A stretch of 64,000 bases of DNA from Chondrosia reniformis (taxonomy: Eukaryota > Porifera > Demospongiae > Chondrillida > Chondrillidae): positions 7,193,673 through 7,257,672 of the forward strand of contig OX359197.1 of the NCBI GenBank assembly GCA_947172415.1, written 5' to 3'. Made by a program: the position numbers and the translations under genes. Below are positions 43,178-54,252 of the stretch, piece after piece. A model generated the notes under the pieces. The model was not told the origin of the DNA, made no database searches, and was given only the letters and a program-made list of their open reading frames with translations. The number at the start of each line of letters is the position of its first letter. Position 1 is the first letter of the stretch.

Positions 43178-43668
43178 AGTGCAAGTTACAATATACTAAG
43201 GTAATCTAATATAATATAATATAATATAATATAATATAATATAATATAATATAAATAAATAATTAAATAATTCATATGGCTCCAAGAAAGGACCTAGAAA
43301 CAAAATAGGCATATCATCATAAAGTTTAGGGTATAAAACTCATTTTAAATTAAGGGATTTTTGATTTAGGCCTCCGTTTCTTAGAAAACGGAGGACAAAG
43401 TTTGCATATAAAAGGCCATAGGACTATAGAAAACCTATGGGAAATTTATATGCAAACAATGTGTTATATTGATAAAAAATTTCAATTTGTCAGATAACTG
43501 TGAAATCAACATATATCATGGTACATGTGTATAAGAAACGTCTGACGAAGTTTTGCTTAATTAAATGAGCAAAATAATCAAGATATAATGAAGAATTCAA
43601 AGTTACGATTGCGCAAGCTGGTGATGTATTGTGATGTTATATATATATATATGTATGTATATATGTAT

Positions 43669-44478
43669 ACTCCCAAGATAATCACACTGAGGTATATAAT
43701 ATAATACGGATGCAAATGACTCCCAAAATAATCACAATCAGGTATATTAAACGCTACAAGACTTTAGCCACACTGAAATTCTCAACTGCTGCATACAGAG
43801 TAGTAGTCTCTACAGATCATATAAGGTTAAATACATGGCCTTCCAATTACCTTTTCACACCTAAGTATAGACTGAAGATGATGCATCTGGATGCCATTAT
43901 CAGCAAAAATTCCAGTCTCATGCAGGGGATCTCAGCCAATAATCACCGCAGATTTGACTTGCCTTGAGTGTGAGCTAGGAGTACCATTGGTTGCTTGCAT
44001 GCATTCACATAAACAACAGGGTTAGAGACGATTTGGTAACTTGCACACAAGGGACATTGTTCATGAAATAAATTAAAGGCCCCAGCCTTTATGTCCCTGT
44101 GTGCAAGTTACCAAATCGTCTCTAACCCTGTTGTTTATGTGAATGCATGCAAGCAACCAATGGTACTCCTAGCTCACACTCAAGGCAAGTCAAATCTGCG
44201 GTGATTATTGGCTGAGATCCCCTGCATGAGACTGGAATTTTTGCTGATAATGGCATCCAGATGCATCATCTTCAGTCTATACTTAGGTGTGAAAAGGTAA
44301 TTGGAAGGCCATGTATTTAACCTTATATGATCTGTAGAGACTACTACTCTGTATGCAGCAGTTGAGAATTTCAGTGTGGCTAAAGTCTTGTAGCGTTTAA
44401 TATACCTGATTGTGATTATTTTGGGAGTCATTTGCATCCGTATTATATTATATACCTCAGTGTGATTATCTTGGGAGT
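43669..44478. repeat. Near-perfect foldback, arms of about 385 bp
   Basis: The two arms are inverted copies around a loop at about 44056-44092. The left arm begins actcccaagata and the right arm ends with its complement. A short open frame of about 85 codons (MQMTPKIITIRYIKRY...) is identical in both arms (43710-43967 plus; 44180-44512 minus, with an N-terminal extension). The identity follows from the palindrome and is not evidence of a gene. Both arms include the cacggatgcaa/actccca motif repeated twice. Confidence 0.8.
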
Positions 44479-44616
44479 CACTTGCATCCGTGTATAAATT
44501 TGTAACTTGCACTGTGTAGTACTTGATTGTATTTAAACAAGCATAATATATAACACTCCTTATTCCTACACATGGACAATTGCAAGTAAAAAATGAATAA
44601 AAACATAAGAAGAGAA

Positions 44617-44953
44617 GACAGAGCTTTAATTACCAAAGTTTTAATACGGTCGACTAAACGAATTTCTTTTGCATCAGTATAGGGACAATTCTGCCTCAAA
44701 ATTAACGGGAACGTATACAAATACGCTTTATCTCACCTTCGCTATATACAACTCGCTTATTCGGTAGCTCCTTCTCGCAGGAGAGCGTCGACTAAGACAG
44801 AGCTTAAATTACCAAAGTACGAATTTCTTTTACATCAATATATAGCAACAATTCTGGCTTAAACTTAACATGAACGTATACAAATACGCTTTATCTAACC
44901 TTCGCTACAACTCGCTTATTCGGTAGCTCCTTCTCGTAGGAGAGCGTCGACTT
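44617..44953. repeat. Tandem duplication, unit about 160-180 bp
   Basis: 44617-44795 and 44796-44953 are diverged copies. Both start gacagagctt, contain acgtatacaaatacgcttta, and end cttattcggtagctcc followed by ggagagcgtcgact. The end of each copy carries a small inverted motif (ctccttctcg/ggagagcg). No ORF is supported. Confidence 0.75.
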
Positions 44954-45540
44954 GTCATAGCCGTTCTCGAAAGGACGATCTTCTTTAGCAACGAGTCGGT
45001 GACGTTTTCGCAACGTCACAAGATTCACAAAATGTGTGTACGGAGCGACATACGAAGGTGTTGGTGACGCATTCGAAGAACATCACAATACATCACCAGC
45101 TTGCGCAATCGTAACTTTGAATTCTTCATTATATCTTGATTATTTTGCTCATTTAATTAAGCAAAACTTCGCCAGACGTTTCTTATACACATGTACCATG
45201 ATGTATGTTGATTTCACAGTTATCGGACAAACTGACAATTTTTATCAATATAACACATGGTTTGCATATAAATTTCCCATAGGTTTTCTATAGTCCTATG
45301 GCCTTTTATATGCAAACTTTGTCCTCCGTTTTCTAAGAAACGGAGGCCTAAATCAAAAATCCCTTAATTTAAAATGAGTTTTATACCCTAAACTTTATGA
45401 TGATATGCCCATTTTGTTTCTAGGTCCTTTCTTGGAGCCATATGAATTATTTAATTATTTATTTATATTATATTATATTATATTATATTATATTATATTA
45501 TATTATATTAGATTACCTTAGTATATTGTAACTTGCACTG

Positions 45541-46810
45541 TATATATGTGCCGTACGTCATGCCGTATAGTTCTATTTACTCATTCACAATGGCTGCCGC
45601 TAGCAAACCTCTGTAGACTAGCTGGTGCGGAAGGCTTCTGAGGAAAGAGGATGCGCACCAAACACGGCTAATCGACTACTGTGTTCAGGTGCTACACTCA
45701 GAGGAAGGCAATGCGGGGAAGGCTACTTCGCATTCGCCCTCCTACAGTCTAAAACACGGCTAATCGCACCAAACACGGCTAACCGACTACTGTGTTCGGG
45801 TGCTACACTCATAGGAAGGCATGCGGGGAAGGCTACTTCGCATTCGCCCTCCTGCAGTCTAAAGCACGGCTAATCGACTACTGTGTTCAGGTGCTACGCT
45901 CCGAGGAAGGCAATGCAGGGAAGGCTACTTCGCATTCGCCCTCCTGCAGTCTAAAATACGGCTAATCGACTACTGTGTTCAGGTGCTACGCTCAGAGGAA
46001 GGCAATGCAGGGAAGGCTACTTCGCATTCGCCCTCCTGCAGTCTAAAATACGGCTAATCGACTACTGTGTTCAGGTGCTATGCTCGGAAAGGTATGCTCG
46101 CCCCCACGATGATAATCATCTGTCTAGTAGCATGACATTTTCGCATGTTTAGGTTTTGTTTTGTTTTGCTTCCTGTACGATGTTTATATATTTATTTAAA
46201 TAAAATATATATATATGTATATATGTGCCGTACGTCATGCCGTATAGTTCTATTTACTCATTCACAATGGCTGCCGCTAGCGAACCTCTGTAGACTATAT
46301 AGCTGGTGCGGAAGGCTTCTGAGGAAAGAGGATGCGCACCAAACACGGCTAATTGACTACTGTGTTCAGGTGCTACGCTCAGAGGAAGGCAATGCGGGGA
46401 AGGCTACTTCGCATTCGCCCTCCTACAGTCTAAAACACGGCTAATCGCACCAAACACGGCTAACCGACTACTGTGTTCGGGTGCTACACTCAGAGGAAGG
46501 CAACGCGGGGAAGGCTACTTCGCATTCGCCATCCTGCAGTCTAAAGCACGGCTAATCGACTACTGTGTTCAGGTGCTACGCTCAGAGGAAGGCAATGCAG
46601 GGAAGGCTACTTCGCATTCGCCCTCCTGCAGTCTAAAATACGGCTAATTGACTACTGTGTTCAGGTCCTACGCTCAGAGGAAGGCAATGCATGGAAGGCT
46701 ACTTCGCATTCGCCCTCCTGCAGTCTAAAATACGGCTAATCGACTACTGTGTTCAGGTGCTATGCTCGGAAAGGTATGCTCGCCCCCACGATGATGATCA
46801 TCTGTCTAGT
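45541..46810. repeat. 92-bp tandem repeats in a duplicated higher-order block
   Basis: Two higher-order copies (45541-46136 and 46219-46810) each start tatatgtgccgtacgtcatg and end near cacgatgat followed by atcatctgtctagta. Inside each are about five units of roughly 92 bp beginning cggctaatcgactactgtg (first copy at about 45665, 45776, 45867, 45959 and 46051). Base composition is much richer in GC than the array. A short unrelated AT-rich stretch (46137-46218) separates the blocks. Short ORFs here look accidental. Confidence 0.85.
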
Positions 46811-46926
46811 ACCTTAGACAATCTAAATATCCATTGCGAAAATTCAATTAACATTAAAAATTTGGAAGTTATTACAAAGCAATAATCTATAAAGCATCGT
46901 TACATCAGTATATCTCGTTATATCAG

Positions 46927-49158
46927 TCAGAGTACTAGTACAACAATTCTCTTGTTTCCACTGTCAGCAATATATAGATTTCCTTCATCACTGATAGCAA
47001 GACTATAAGGACGGTCCAACCCAAGATTATCAACTTCACCAACACACTGTCCATCTGGTGTGAAGATGGAGATTTTGTTAGCACTGTATGATGCAATTAT
47101 TATGTGTCCATCACTTGTGACTGCTATACCAGTGGGGCGCTTGACAATGTCTTCACCAAACTGTCGGATGTACCGTCCATCCTGATCATGTACTTTGATG
47201 CAATGATTGATATGATCAGTGATGTACACTAATCCATCTGGTGATATACAGAGGTACCAGGGAAATGCAAAGCAACCTGCTCCAATGCCACGTGAACCAA
47301 AGCACCTTAGGAACTGACCATTCTCTGTAAATACAGATATTCTATGATTGCCACTTTCTGCTATAAAAAGGTGTCCCTCCTCATTGACTGCCACTCCCAT
47401 AGGACTACGTAATTGACCTTGCTTTGACCCTTGACCTCCAAACTGTCTTACTAGTTGACCAGTTGGAGTGTAGATCTTGATAACATGGTTGCTAAAGTCA
47501 CTAATGACAATGTTATCAGATTTGCTGAAAGGTAAAGCATGGACATAGCCACAATCAGGCTTAAATCTTTTTGCAATTTGATTTGCCCTGTTAATAACAA
47601 GGATTTCTTCGGTGTTATCATTTGCAGCATACAACATTCCATCTGTTCCACAAGTTACTGCATAGCATCTTCCACCAATCCTAATCTCTTTTTGGATTAT
47701 GCTCATCTTCTTAATATCCAATGGCTTAGCAACCTTCACTTCTACTGGACTGCCCACTATGTGGTGACCTCCGATGGTCACACTCAGCATACACTCAAGT
47801 GATGGAACACTCTTAAAGTGTACCTCATATGTGCCATCTCTCTTGTCTGTTACCTTACCTCTCAGAGGAACACCTGCTGTCACAGGACAAAGGACAGCCA
47901 ACACCTTTTCTCCTCCTCTGCACTCATTGCCTCTCTCATCTCTGGTGGTGACTTTTAAGGAAAATTCTTTCTTCTTCTGTATCTGAACAAAGGCAGCACC
48001 ATCTTTGTTCTTCTTCAACCCTCTAATACTGCAGTTTGGTGGATGTGCCTGCAAGTAGACTCCTCCAAATGAAGACAGTGTCTTCTCTGTTTCGGATTGC
48101 TTGGGAGAGATAAACTGGACAGATGGGTGAATGTAGCAAGATGGCCGAGGACTATGTCCAGTAAGTTCATACACTCGTTTGACCACCATCTTGGTCAAGT
48201 ACAGCTGTTCTTCTCTTCTTCCATTTGAAAAGATGTCTTCTGAATTGGAAAGAAACTCCTCCCATTTCTTCATTTTAACTTGAAGCACTTTTCTCTGAAT
48301 GACAAGAGACTTTCTTCCGATTTCTTCCGTTTTCCTCACTTCACCAACAAGACTATCACATCTTCTAGTTACCATGGCAATTAGCTGTTCCTTCATTGCA
48401 AGGATCTCTCCTTCAGCATCAGCGGACTGCTGTTGGAGACTAGCTTCACTGGCCTCCACTTCCTGAAGGGCATTGCTCAATGCCTTTGTCTGTCCCCTTG
48501 CAGACAGCACACACTGTGTCAGAGTGCTCCTGTTTAGCTCTCCCAGTTTGTCATTGATGAAGGACACACTGTGAGTCTTGTGGCCACCAACAGAATGACA
48601 AATGGCACAGATCATCTGTTGACAGTCGTGACAGTATAGCTTCTTCTTTTCATTGTGTTCTTCACATTGGAAAATATCTTCTTTTGTAGAGCCACCTTCT
48701 AAGGTTTCATTAATCGATTGGATTTGATGTCTCTTAAGCATTTTCTTTGATCTGTGAAGATCTACACACTCTTGGCAAATAAAGAAATCACAGTCTGTGC
48801 AGTAGCTCACGGCTGCTCTCTTCTCTTCGTGGTCCTCTTGACAGACCACTCCTTCCTTCTGATACTGACTGCTCACTATCTTCCTCAGAGCAAAGGGATG
48901 GCTTGGAAGACCACCGGGAGGGATGGAGAACACTTCATCACAGATCTCACAGGTCACTCCTTGTTGGAGCATCTTCTCCTGACACTCCACCTTCTCACAC
49001 AAGGCCAGGGAGTGCAGACAAGGTAGACATTTAAGCTCTTCTACTCTCACTCCACAACTGACACAAGAGAGACTGAGATTAGTTGATGGAAAAGAAGAAT
49101 TAGAAGTGGATGGAACCTCTGGGAGCTCAGCCATTTTATTTGGTATGCTTGGGATCAT
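46927..49158 (-). CDS. TRIM-NHL protein T9
   Basis: Intact single-exon gene of 743 residues from 49158; the ATG at 49134 aligns with MAELP. All zinc ligands are kept. Changes in the coiled coil include SADAEGEIL and TEEIGRKSLVIQRK. Filamin has QKKKEFSLKV. NHL blade 1 is the most unusual of the set: CGTDGMLYAANDNTEEI, then HALPFSKSDNIV where others have YGITFSKSGNIV. Loops are SDFSNHV, AESGNHRI and TDHINHCI, with a Ile in GSRGIGAGC. Downstream its usual partner is 4.8 kb away because the mobile cluster is inserted in the spacer; 46811-46926 is the remaining piece of that spacer. Confidence 0.9.
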   Translation of the reverse strand: MIPSIPNKMAELPEVPSTSNSSFPSTNLSLSCVSCGVRVEELKCLPCLHSLALCEKVECQEKMLQQGVTCEICDEVFSIPPGGLPSHPFALRKIVSSQYQKEGVVCQEDHEEKRAAVSYCTDCDFFICQECVDLHRSKKMLKRHQIQSINETLEGGSTKEDIFQCEEHNEKKKLYCHDCQQMICAICHSVGGHKTHSVSFINDKLGELNRSTLTQCVLSARGQTKALSNALQEVEASEASLQQQSADAEGEILAMKEQLIAMVTRRCDSLVGEVRKTEEIGRKSLVIQRKVLQVKMKKWEEFLSNSEDIFSNGRREEQLYLTKMVVKRVYELTGHSPRPSCYIHPSVQFISPKQSETEKTLSSFGGVYLQAHPPNCSIRGLKKNKDGAAFVQIQKKKEFSLKVTTRDERGNECRGGEKVLAVLCPVTAGVPLRGKVTDKRDGTYEVHFKSVPSLECMLSVTIGGHHIVGSPVEVKVAKPLDIKKMSIIQKEIRIGGRCYAVTCGTDGMLYAANDNTEEILVINRANQIAKRFKPDCGYVHALPFSKSDNIVISDFSNHVIKIYTPTGQLVRQFGGQGSKQGQLRSPMGVAVNEEGHLFIAESGNHRISVFTENGQFLRCFGSRGIGAGCFAFPWYLCISPDGLVYITDHINHCIKVHDQDGRYIRQFGEDIVKRPTGIAVTSDGHIIIASYSANKISIFTPDGQCVGEVDNLGLDRPYSLAISDEGNLYIADSGNKRIVVLVL

Positions 49159-49611
49159 GTGACTTTGAAATGAGGAGCTATAACTAGTTTCTATGTATAC
49201 AGTCTAAACTGTAAAATATGTAAAATATGTACTAGTTATAGATGTGTGAAAATGTATATATAGATTGCAAGTGCATATTTGGCTTTGTAAATTTCAGTAT
49301 CTAGAAACTAAAGTATTTTCACTGAATTCATTTAGTTAGTTTTCAACTCCATCACTGATAGCAATAATACCATTATCGATCTCACAGGCCAGAATTTATT
49401 GTATTTTGAGGTGGTCTCTCTATCTATGGGTTAGGGCTCGGAGAAGGTCTCTCTATTAATCCACTACATTGGTTCTCACTATATACCACCTGTATCTGCA
49501 GTTGAACAGATAGACAGAATACTATACTCATTTCTGATACAAGAAACATGCAAAATCAAATTATACTATAATATGTACAATAATTAATATAACAAAAGTG
49601 CATTCAGTCCA
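49159..49611 (-). promoter_or_regulatory. Upstream region of T9 / 3' flank of copy I
   Basis: This 453-bp gap has no gene. The E-box tcatgtga is at about 49155-49162, the shared block at about 49411-49520, with a few private changes such as ggtctctctatt. Confidence 0.45.
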
Positions 49612-51937
49612 TCAAAATAGTCCAGCGTCCTTTTTCAGTGAAGTCTGCTTCCAAGGAGGCAGAGATGAGAAGTCTGTCCGTGACATTTTAAACACGTTCT
49701 ACATAAGGTACATACAATTATGTTTTGTTATGCAGACAAATAACAAAATACTAAATTAGTGTACATTAAGCCAAGTATGACACTGGCAGGAGAAGGGACA
49801 CATGGAATCCACCAAGTATTTACCTTAAAGTCCTCATCTCCAAGGTAGGTTTCTAATTTCTTTGGATCAACTCCCTCGGGGAGAGGTTTCTTTTTCAGCT
49901 CAGCCAGCGAGTATCTGTCTCTGCTCAGCTTCTTCAGCTCCTCTGAAGCATCTGATCGATGAGGACTCTTGATGATCACAAAAGGTCTGTTAGCCTCGGT
50001 CACCTTCTTATCACTCTCCCAGGATGGAAAGAGATTGGTGAACCACTGGTGTTCAAAACCAGCAGAGACAACGTAAACATGAGGCTCCACAATGCGACCA
50101 GTAGCTACACACAGGAAGACCAATTAATCATATCAATACATTAGGATTCAAAAGCTTATAGATGATGATTGAGAATGATTACCAATGGTTTGATTATCGC
50201 TTCATAGATTTTAACTGATAATTACGTTACATGTTATATTTAAAAGTGCAACAAAATATTATTTATTTATTGAGAGCAGTCATTAGTTAGGAAGGCAAAT
50301 GATCCAATATTAAGCATCTATGAACTAAGGGAGATAATTGCACTCAGCTGTGCAGAGGCTATAATGATAAGCACATAATCACTGGAAATATATTACACCA
50401 AACCAGCCAAGTGATATAAGCCATTTATGTTCACTGATATCAGTAAAATGTTAATATAATCTCAGATGCCAAATCAAGTGTACTCACCCTTGGAGTAGTT
50501 GATGGCAGTCTCCAGTGCTAATCTTTTGTCTCTTATGAATCTCACTTGAGTATCTCCAGTAAACTGGTTCTTTTCTCTGAAACGTGGATCCGACTGCACC
50601 GGCCACCAGCCAGACCACACATAGATCTCATATTGAGCGTCCAATAGGAAGAGAGCTGAGGGTGATGGGGCAGGCAGACTGTAAACAGGAGACCATTACA
50701 GCAAGGGGGAGTACCTGTGTTGTAGTGGCTTACCAGGTTGTTCACAAGAGTATAAGTCTGTTTGTAGGAAGGGAAAGGCTTCCGGCTCTCCTGTCCTGCA
50801 AGGATAGAGGACCTCTGTTGGGAGGAACTCTCCTGTAGACTCCACACTTGGAGCCAATTACATTATCTACTTATATAGCACTGTACAGTTGGGATGCTAC
50901 ACCAACTCACTCTTAGCAGTAGTTGGGTTCTTTATATTTGTCACTTTAGCTGTTGTTTGTGTGGATGGAGTGACTTTAGCTGTTGTTTGTGTGGATGGAG
51001 TGACTTTATCTGTTGTTTGTGTGGATGGAGTGACTTTAGCTGTTGACACGTTAGTTGGTTCTTTGGAAACTGCACTGTCTTCACAACTTGAAGAACTGGA
51101 CGATTGAGAATGTCTCTTTGAAGCATTCCCTTTCTTGTTGGATAACTTGACTTTGTGTGGAGAAGATTGAAGAGTCTTCTGAGATTTAGTGGTACTTGTC
51201 TCTGTGGACATGTGCTTTTTTTGGGTTTAGAAGTGACTTCAACTTCAGTTGTATTTTTTCTCTTTTTTCCTTTTGACTGGTCACATTGAACAACAGTGCA
51301 TTTGACTCTAACACACAAAAGAACTACAAACGTACAACATTCTTAAATAGGAACTGTGTGACTGAAGGTATATAATATAGGGTATGGCAGGTAATCTTAT
51401 TTAGACTGGGAAGGCTATTATTACTGGACTACTATTAAGGCACCAGTGATAATGAGATATCTATACATTCCTAGCTTCACCATTTAATACAACACTAATA
51501 CCAAATATTACCTGTGGATATACTGTATTGGCCCTTAAGACATGTTTAGTATACATCACTTATATCATTAGTTGTGGTACTACACAACATCAGAAAGTAT
51601 ATCTATAATGTCAATGTTAGGTACAACCTACTATAGACATACTGCAAAGTATAGCTCTTCGTTCGTATGTCAGTGTGCACATATGAAATGGACCAACATA
51701 CCGAATTGTGTCGTTATCCTTTAGCAGATGAATGTCTTCTTGAGGAAGCAGCGCACAGTCGTCCATTGTGAGGTCCAGTTTGACGCCACGCAGATCTTCA
51801 AAGAACCTCTTCTTGATGGCGCCACACAGATCAGCAATGACGGAACAGGATGTCAGATTCATGAGAAACCAAACGAACTGTGGACAAGCAGGAGGAGGGT
51901 TGAAGAACAATAACTTCAACCTTACCGAGTCGGCCAT
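49612..51937 (-). pseudogene. Coilin-supervillin copy I, linker frameshift
   Basis: Exons by alignment: 51937-51702, 51307-50911, 50814-50734, 50655-50488, 50104-49824, 49698-49612. Splice sites are intact. Exon 2 has the same 4-bp deletion as copy G (plus strand gtgctttttttgggttt near 51214) but not the compensating insertion, so the frame is lost in the linker and stops before the supervillin exons. Three 30-bp repeat units are present (50943-51032). Exon 5 has QWFTNLF for QRFTNLF. The T10 stop is 92 bp upstream; the spacer is shortened. Confidence 0.8.
50943..51032. repeat. 30-bp coding minisatellite, three units
   Basis: Three 30-bp units in exon 2 of copy I, the same family as at 9265-9384. 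The last unit has gtgactttatctg for gtgactttagctg, giving TTDKV instead of TTAKV. Confidence 0.9.
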
Positions 51938-52029
51938 TTTATATCGACGTACATCTAAATATCCAATGCAAAATTCAATTAACATTTATTACAAAGCCGT
52001 GATATATAAAGTATAGCTCATTATATCAG

Positions 52030-54252
52030 TCAGAGTACTAGTACAACAATTCTATTGTTTCCAAAGTCTGCAATATATAGATTTCCTTCATCACTGATAG
52101 CAAGACTATAAGGAAGGTCCAACCCAAGATTATCAACTTCACCAACACACTGTCCATCTGGTGTGAAGATGGAAATTTTGTTAGCACTGAATGATGCAAC
52201 TATTATGTGTCCATCACTTGTGACTGCTATACCAGAGGGGAACTTGACAATGTCTTCACCAAACTGTTGGATGTACTGTCCATCCTGATCATGTACTTTA
52301 ATGCCATGATTGATTTGGTCACTGATGTACACTAATCCATCTGGTGATATACAGAGATACCAGGGAAATAGAAAGTAACCTGCTCCACTGCCATATGAAC
52401 CAAAGCACTTTAGAAACTGACCATCCTCTGTAATTACAGATATTCTATGATTGTCACGGTCTGCTATAAAAAGGTGTCCCTTCTCATTGACTACCACTCC
52501 CATAGGACCACTTAATTGACCTTGCTTTGACCCTTGACCTCCAAACTGACTTACTAGTTGACCAGTTGGAGTGTATATCTTGATAACATGGTTGCTAAAG
52601 TCACTAATGACAATGTTACCAGATTTGCTGATTGTTATCCCATAGACATAGCCACAATCATTCTTAAATCTTCTCACAATTTGACCGTTAATAACAAGGA
52701 TTTCTTTGGTGTTGTGATTTGCAGCATACAACATTCCATCTGATCCACAAGCTACTGCATAGCATTCTCCACCAATTTTAATCTCTTTTTGGATTTCGTT
52801 CATCTTCTGAATATCCAATGGCTTAGCAACCTTCACTTCTACTGGACTGCCCACTATGTGGTGACCTCCGATGGTCACACTCAGCATACATTCGAGTGAT
52901 GGAACACTCTTAAAGTGTATCTCATATGTGCCATCTCTCTTGTCTGTTACCTCACCTCTCAGAGGAACACCTGCTGTCACAGGACAAAGGACAGCCAACA
53001 CCTTTTCTCCTCCTCTGCACTCATTGCCTCTCTCATCTCTGGTGATAACTTTTAAGGAAAATTCTTTCTTTTTCTGTATTTGAATGAAGGCAGCACCATC
53101 TTTGTTCTTCTCCAACCCTCTAATACTGCAGTTTGGTGGATGTGCCTGCAAGCAGACTCCTCCAAATGAAGACAATGTTTTCTTTGTTTCGGATTGCTTG
53201 GGAGAGATAAACTGGACAGATGGGTGAATGTAGCAAGATGGCTGAGGAGTATGTCCAGTAAGTTCATACACTCGTTTGACCACCATCTTGGTCAAGTAAA
53301 GCTGTTCTTCTCTTCTTCCATTTGAATAGATGTCTTCTGAAAGGAAAAGAAAGTCCTCCCACTTCTTCAATTTAACTTGAAGCACTTTTTTCTGCTTGAC
53401 AAGAGTTTTTCTTCCACTTTCTTCCGTTTTCCTCACTTCACCAACAAGACTATCACATCTTCTAGTTACCATGGCAATTAGGTGTTCCTTCATTGCAAGG
53501 ATCTCTCCCACAGCATCAGCGGACTGCTGTTGGAGACTAGCTTCACTGGCCTCCACTTCCTGAAGGGCATTGCTCAATGCCTTTGTCTGTCCCCTGGCAG
53601 ACAGCACACACTGTGTCAGAGTGCTCCTGTTTAGCTCTCCCAGTTTGTCATTGATGAAGGACACACTGTGAGTCTTGTGGCCACCAACAGAATGACATAT
53701 GGCACAGATCATCTGTTGACAGTCATGACAGTATAGCTTCTTCTTTTCATTGTGTTCTGTGCATTGGAAAATATCTTCTTTTGTAGAGCCACCTTCTAAG
53801 GTTTCATTAATCGATTGGATTTGATGCCTCTTAAACATTTTCTTTGATCTGTGAAGATCTACACACTCTTGGCAAATAAAGAAATCACAGTCTGTGCAGT
53901 AGCCCACGGCTGCTCTCTTCTCTTCGTGGTCCTCTTGACAGACCACTCCTTCCTTCTGATACTGACTGCTCACTGTCTTCCTCAGAGCAAAGGAATGGCT
54001 TGGAAGACCATTGGGAGGGATGGAGAACACTTCATCACAGATCTCACAGGTCACTCCTTGTTGGAGCATCTTCTCCTGACACTCCGCCTTCTCACACAAG
54101 GCCAGGGAGTGCAGACAAGGTAGACATTTAAGCTCTTCTACTCTCACTCCACAACTGACACAAGAGAGACTGAGATTAGTTGATGGAAAAGAAGAACTAG
54201 AAGTGGGTGGAACCTCTGGAAGCTCAGCCATTTTGGAAATACTTGGGATCAT
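52030..54252 (-). CDS. TRIM-NHL protein T10
   Basis: Intact single-exon gene of 740 residues from 54252; the ATG at 54231 aligns with MAELP. B-box 1 reads AAVGYCTDC and B-box 2 FQCTEHN; all ligands are kept. CEKAECQ replaces CEKVECQ in the RING. The blade 1-2 linker is two residues shorter (VINGQIVRRF). This is the most divergent NHL domain visible: ITISKSGN, SDFSNHV, ADRDNHRISVITEDGQFLKC, SDQINHGI, ADFGNNRI. The His for Gln in KEHLIAMV is private. It ends VVLVL, 92 bp before copy I. Confidence 0.9.
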   Translation of the reverse strand: MIPSISKMAELPEVPPTSSSSFPSTNLSLSCVSCGVRVEELKCLPCLHSLALCEKAECQEKMLQQGVTCEICDEVFSIPPNGLPSHSFALRKTVSSQYQKEGVVCQEDHEEKRAAVGYCTDCDFFICQECVDLHRSKKMFKRHQIQSINETLEGGSTKEDIFQCTEHNEKKKLYCHDCQQMICAICHSVGGHKTHSVSFINDKLGELNRSTLTQCVLSARGQTKALSNALQEVEASEASLQQQSADAVGEILAMKEHLIAMVTRRCDSLVGEVRKTEESGRKTLVKQKKVLQVKLKKWEDFLFLSEDIYSNGRREEQLYLTKMVVKRVYELTGHTPQPSCYIHPSVQFISPKQSETKKTLSSFGGVCLQAHPPNCSIRGLEKNKDGAAFIQIQKKKEFSLKVITRDERGNECRGGEKVLAVLCPVTAGVPLRGEVTDKRDGTYEIHFKSVPSLECMLSVTIGGHHIVGSPVEVKVAKPLDIQKMNEIQKEIKIGGECYAVACGSDGMLYAANHNTKEILVINGQIVRRFKNDCGYVYGITISKSGNIVISDFSNHVIKIYTPTGQLVSQFGGQGSKQGQLSGPMGVVVNEKGHLFIADRDNHRISVITEDGQFLKCFGSYGSGAGYFLFPWYLCISPDGLVYISDQINHGIKVHDQDGQYIQQFGEDIVKFPSGIAVTSDGHIIVASFSANKISIFTPDGQCVGEVDNLGLDLPYSLAISDEGNLYIADFGNNRIVVLVL

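Larger units (their letters stand above)
43177..45540. mobile_element. 2.36-kb element with about 460-bp inverted terminal repeats
   Basis: The left end (43177-43638) and right end (45079-45540) are near-perfect inverted repeats. Both termini start cagtgcaagttaca and are flanked by tata. Each arm contains a (TAATA)n run (43205-43255; 45457-45511). The tg/ca-rich termini and TA-rich flanks resemble DNA transposons that target TA, but the interior encodes no transposase, so it is non-autonomous. The interior holds a nested foldback (43669-44478) and a tandem duplication (44617-44953). Confidence 0.75.

Noticed and set aside
43710..43967. 85-residue ORF in the foldback as a gene
   Set aside because: It exists in both arms only because they are inverted copies; no family is recognised and there is no start context or domain.
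45541..46810. Regular repeats as a possible CRISPR array
   Set aside because: The 92-bp units are contiguous without unique spacers, and the context is eukaryotic.
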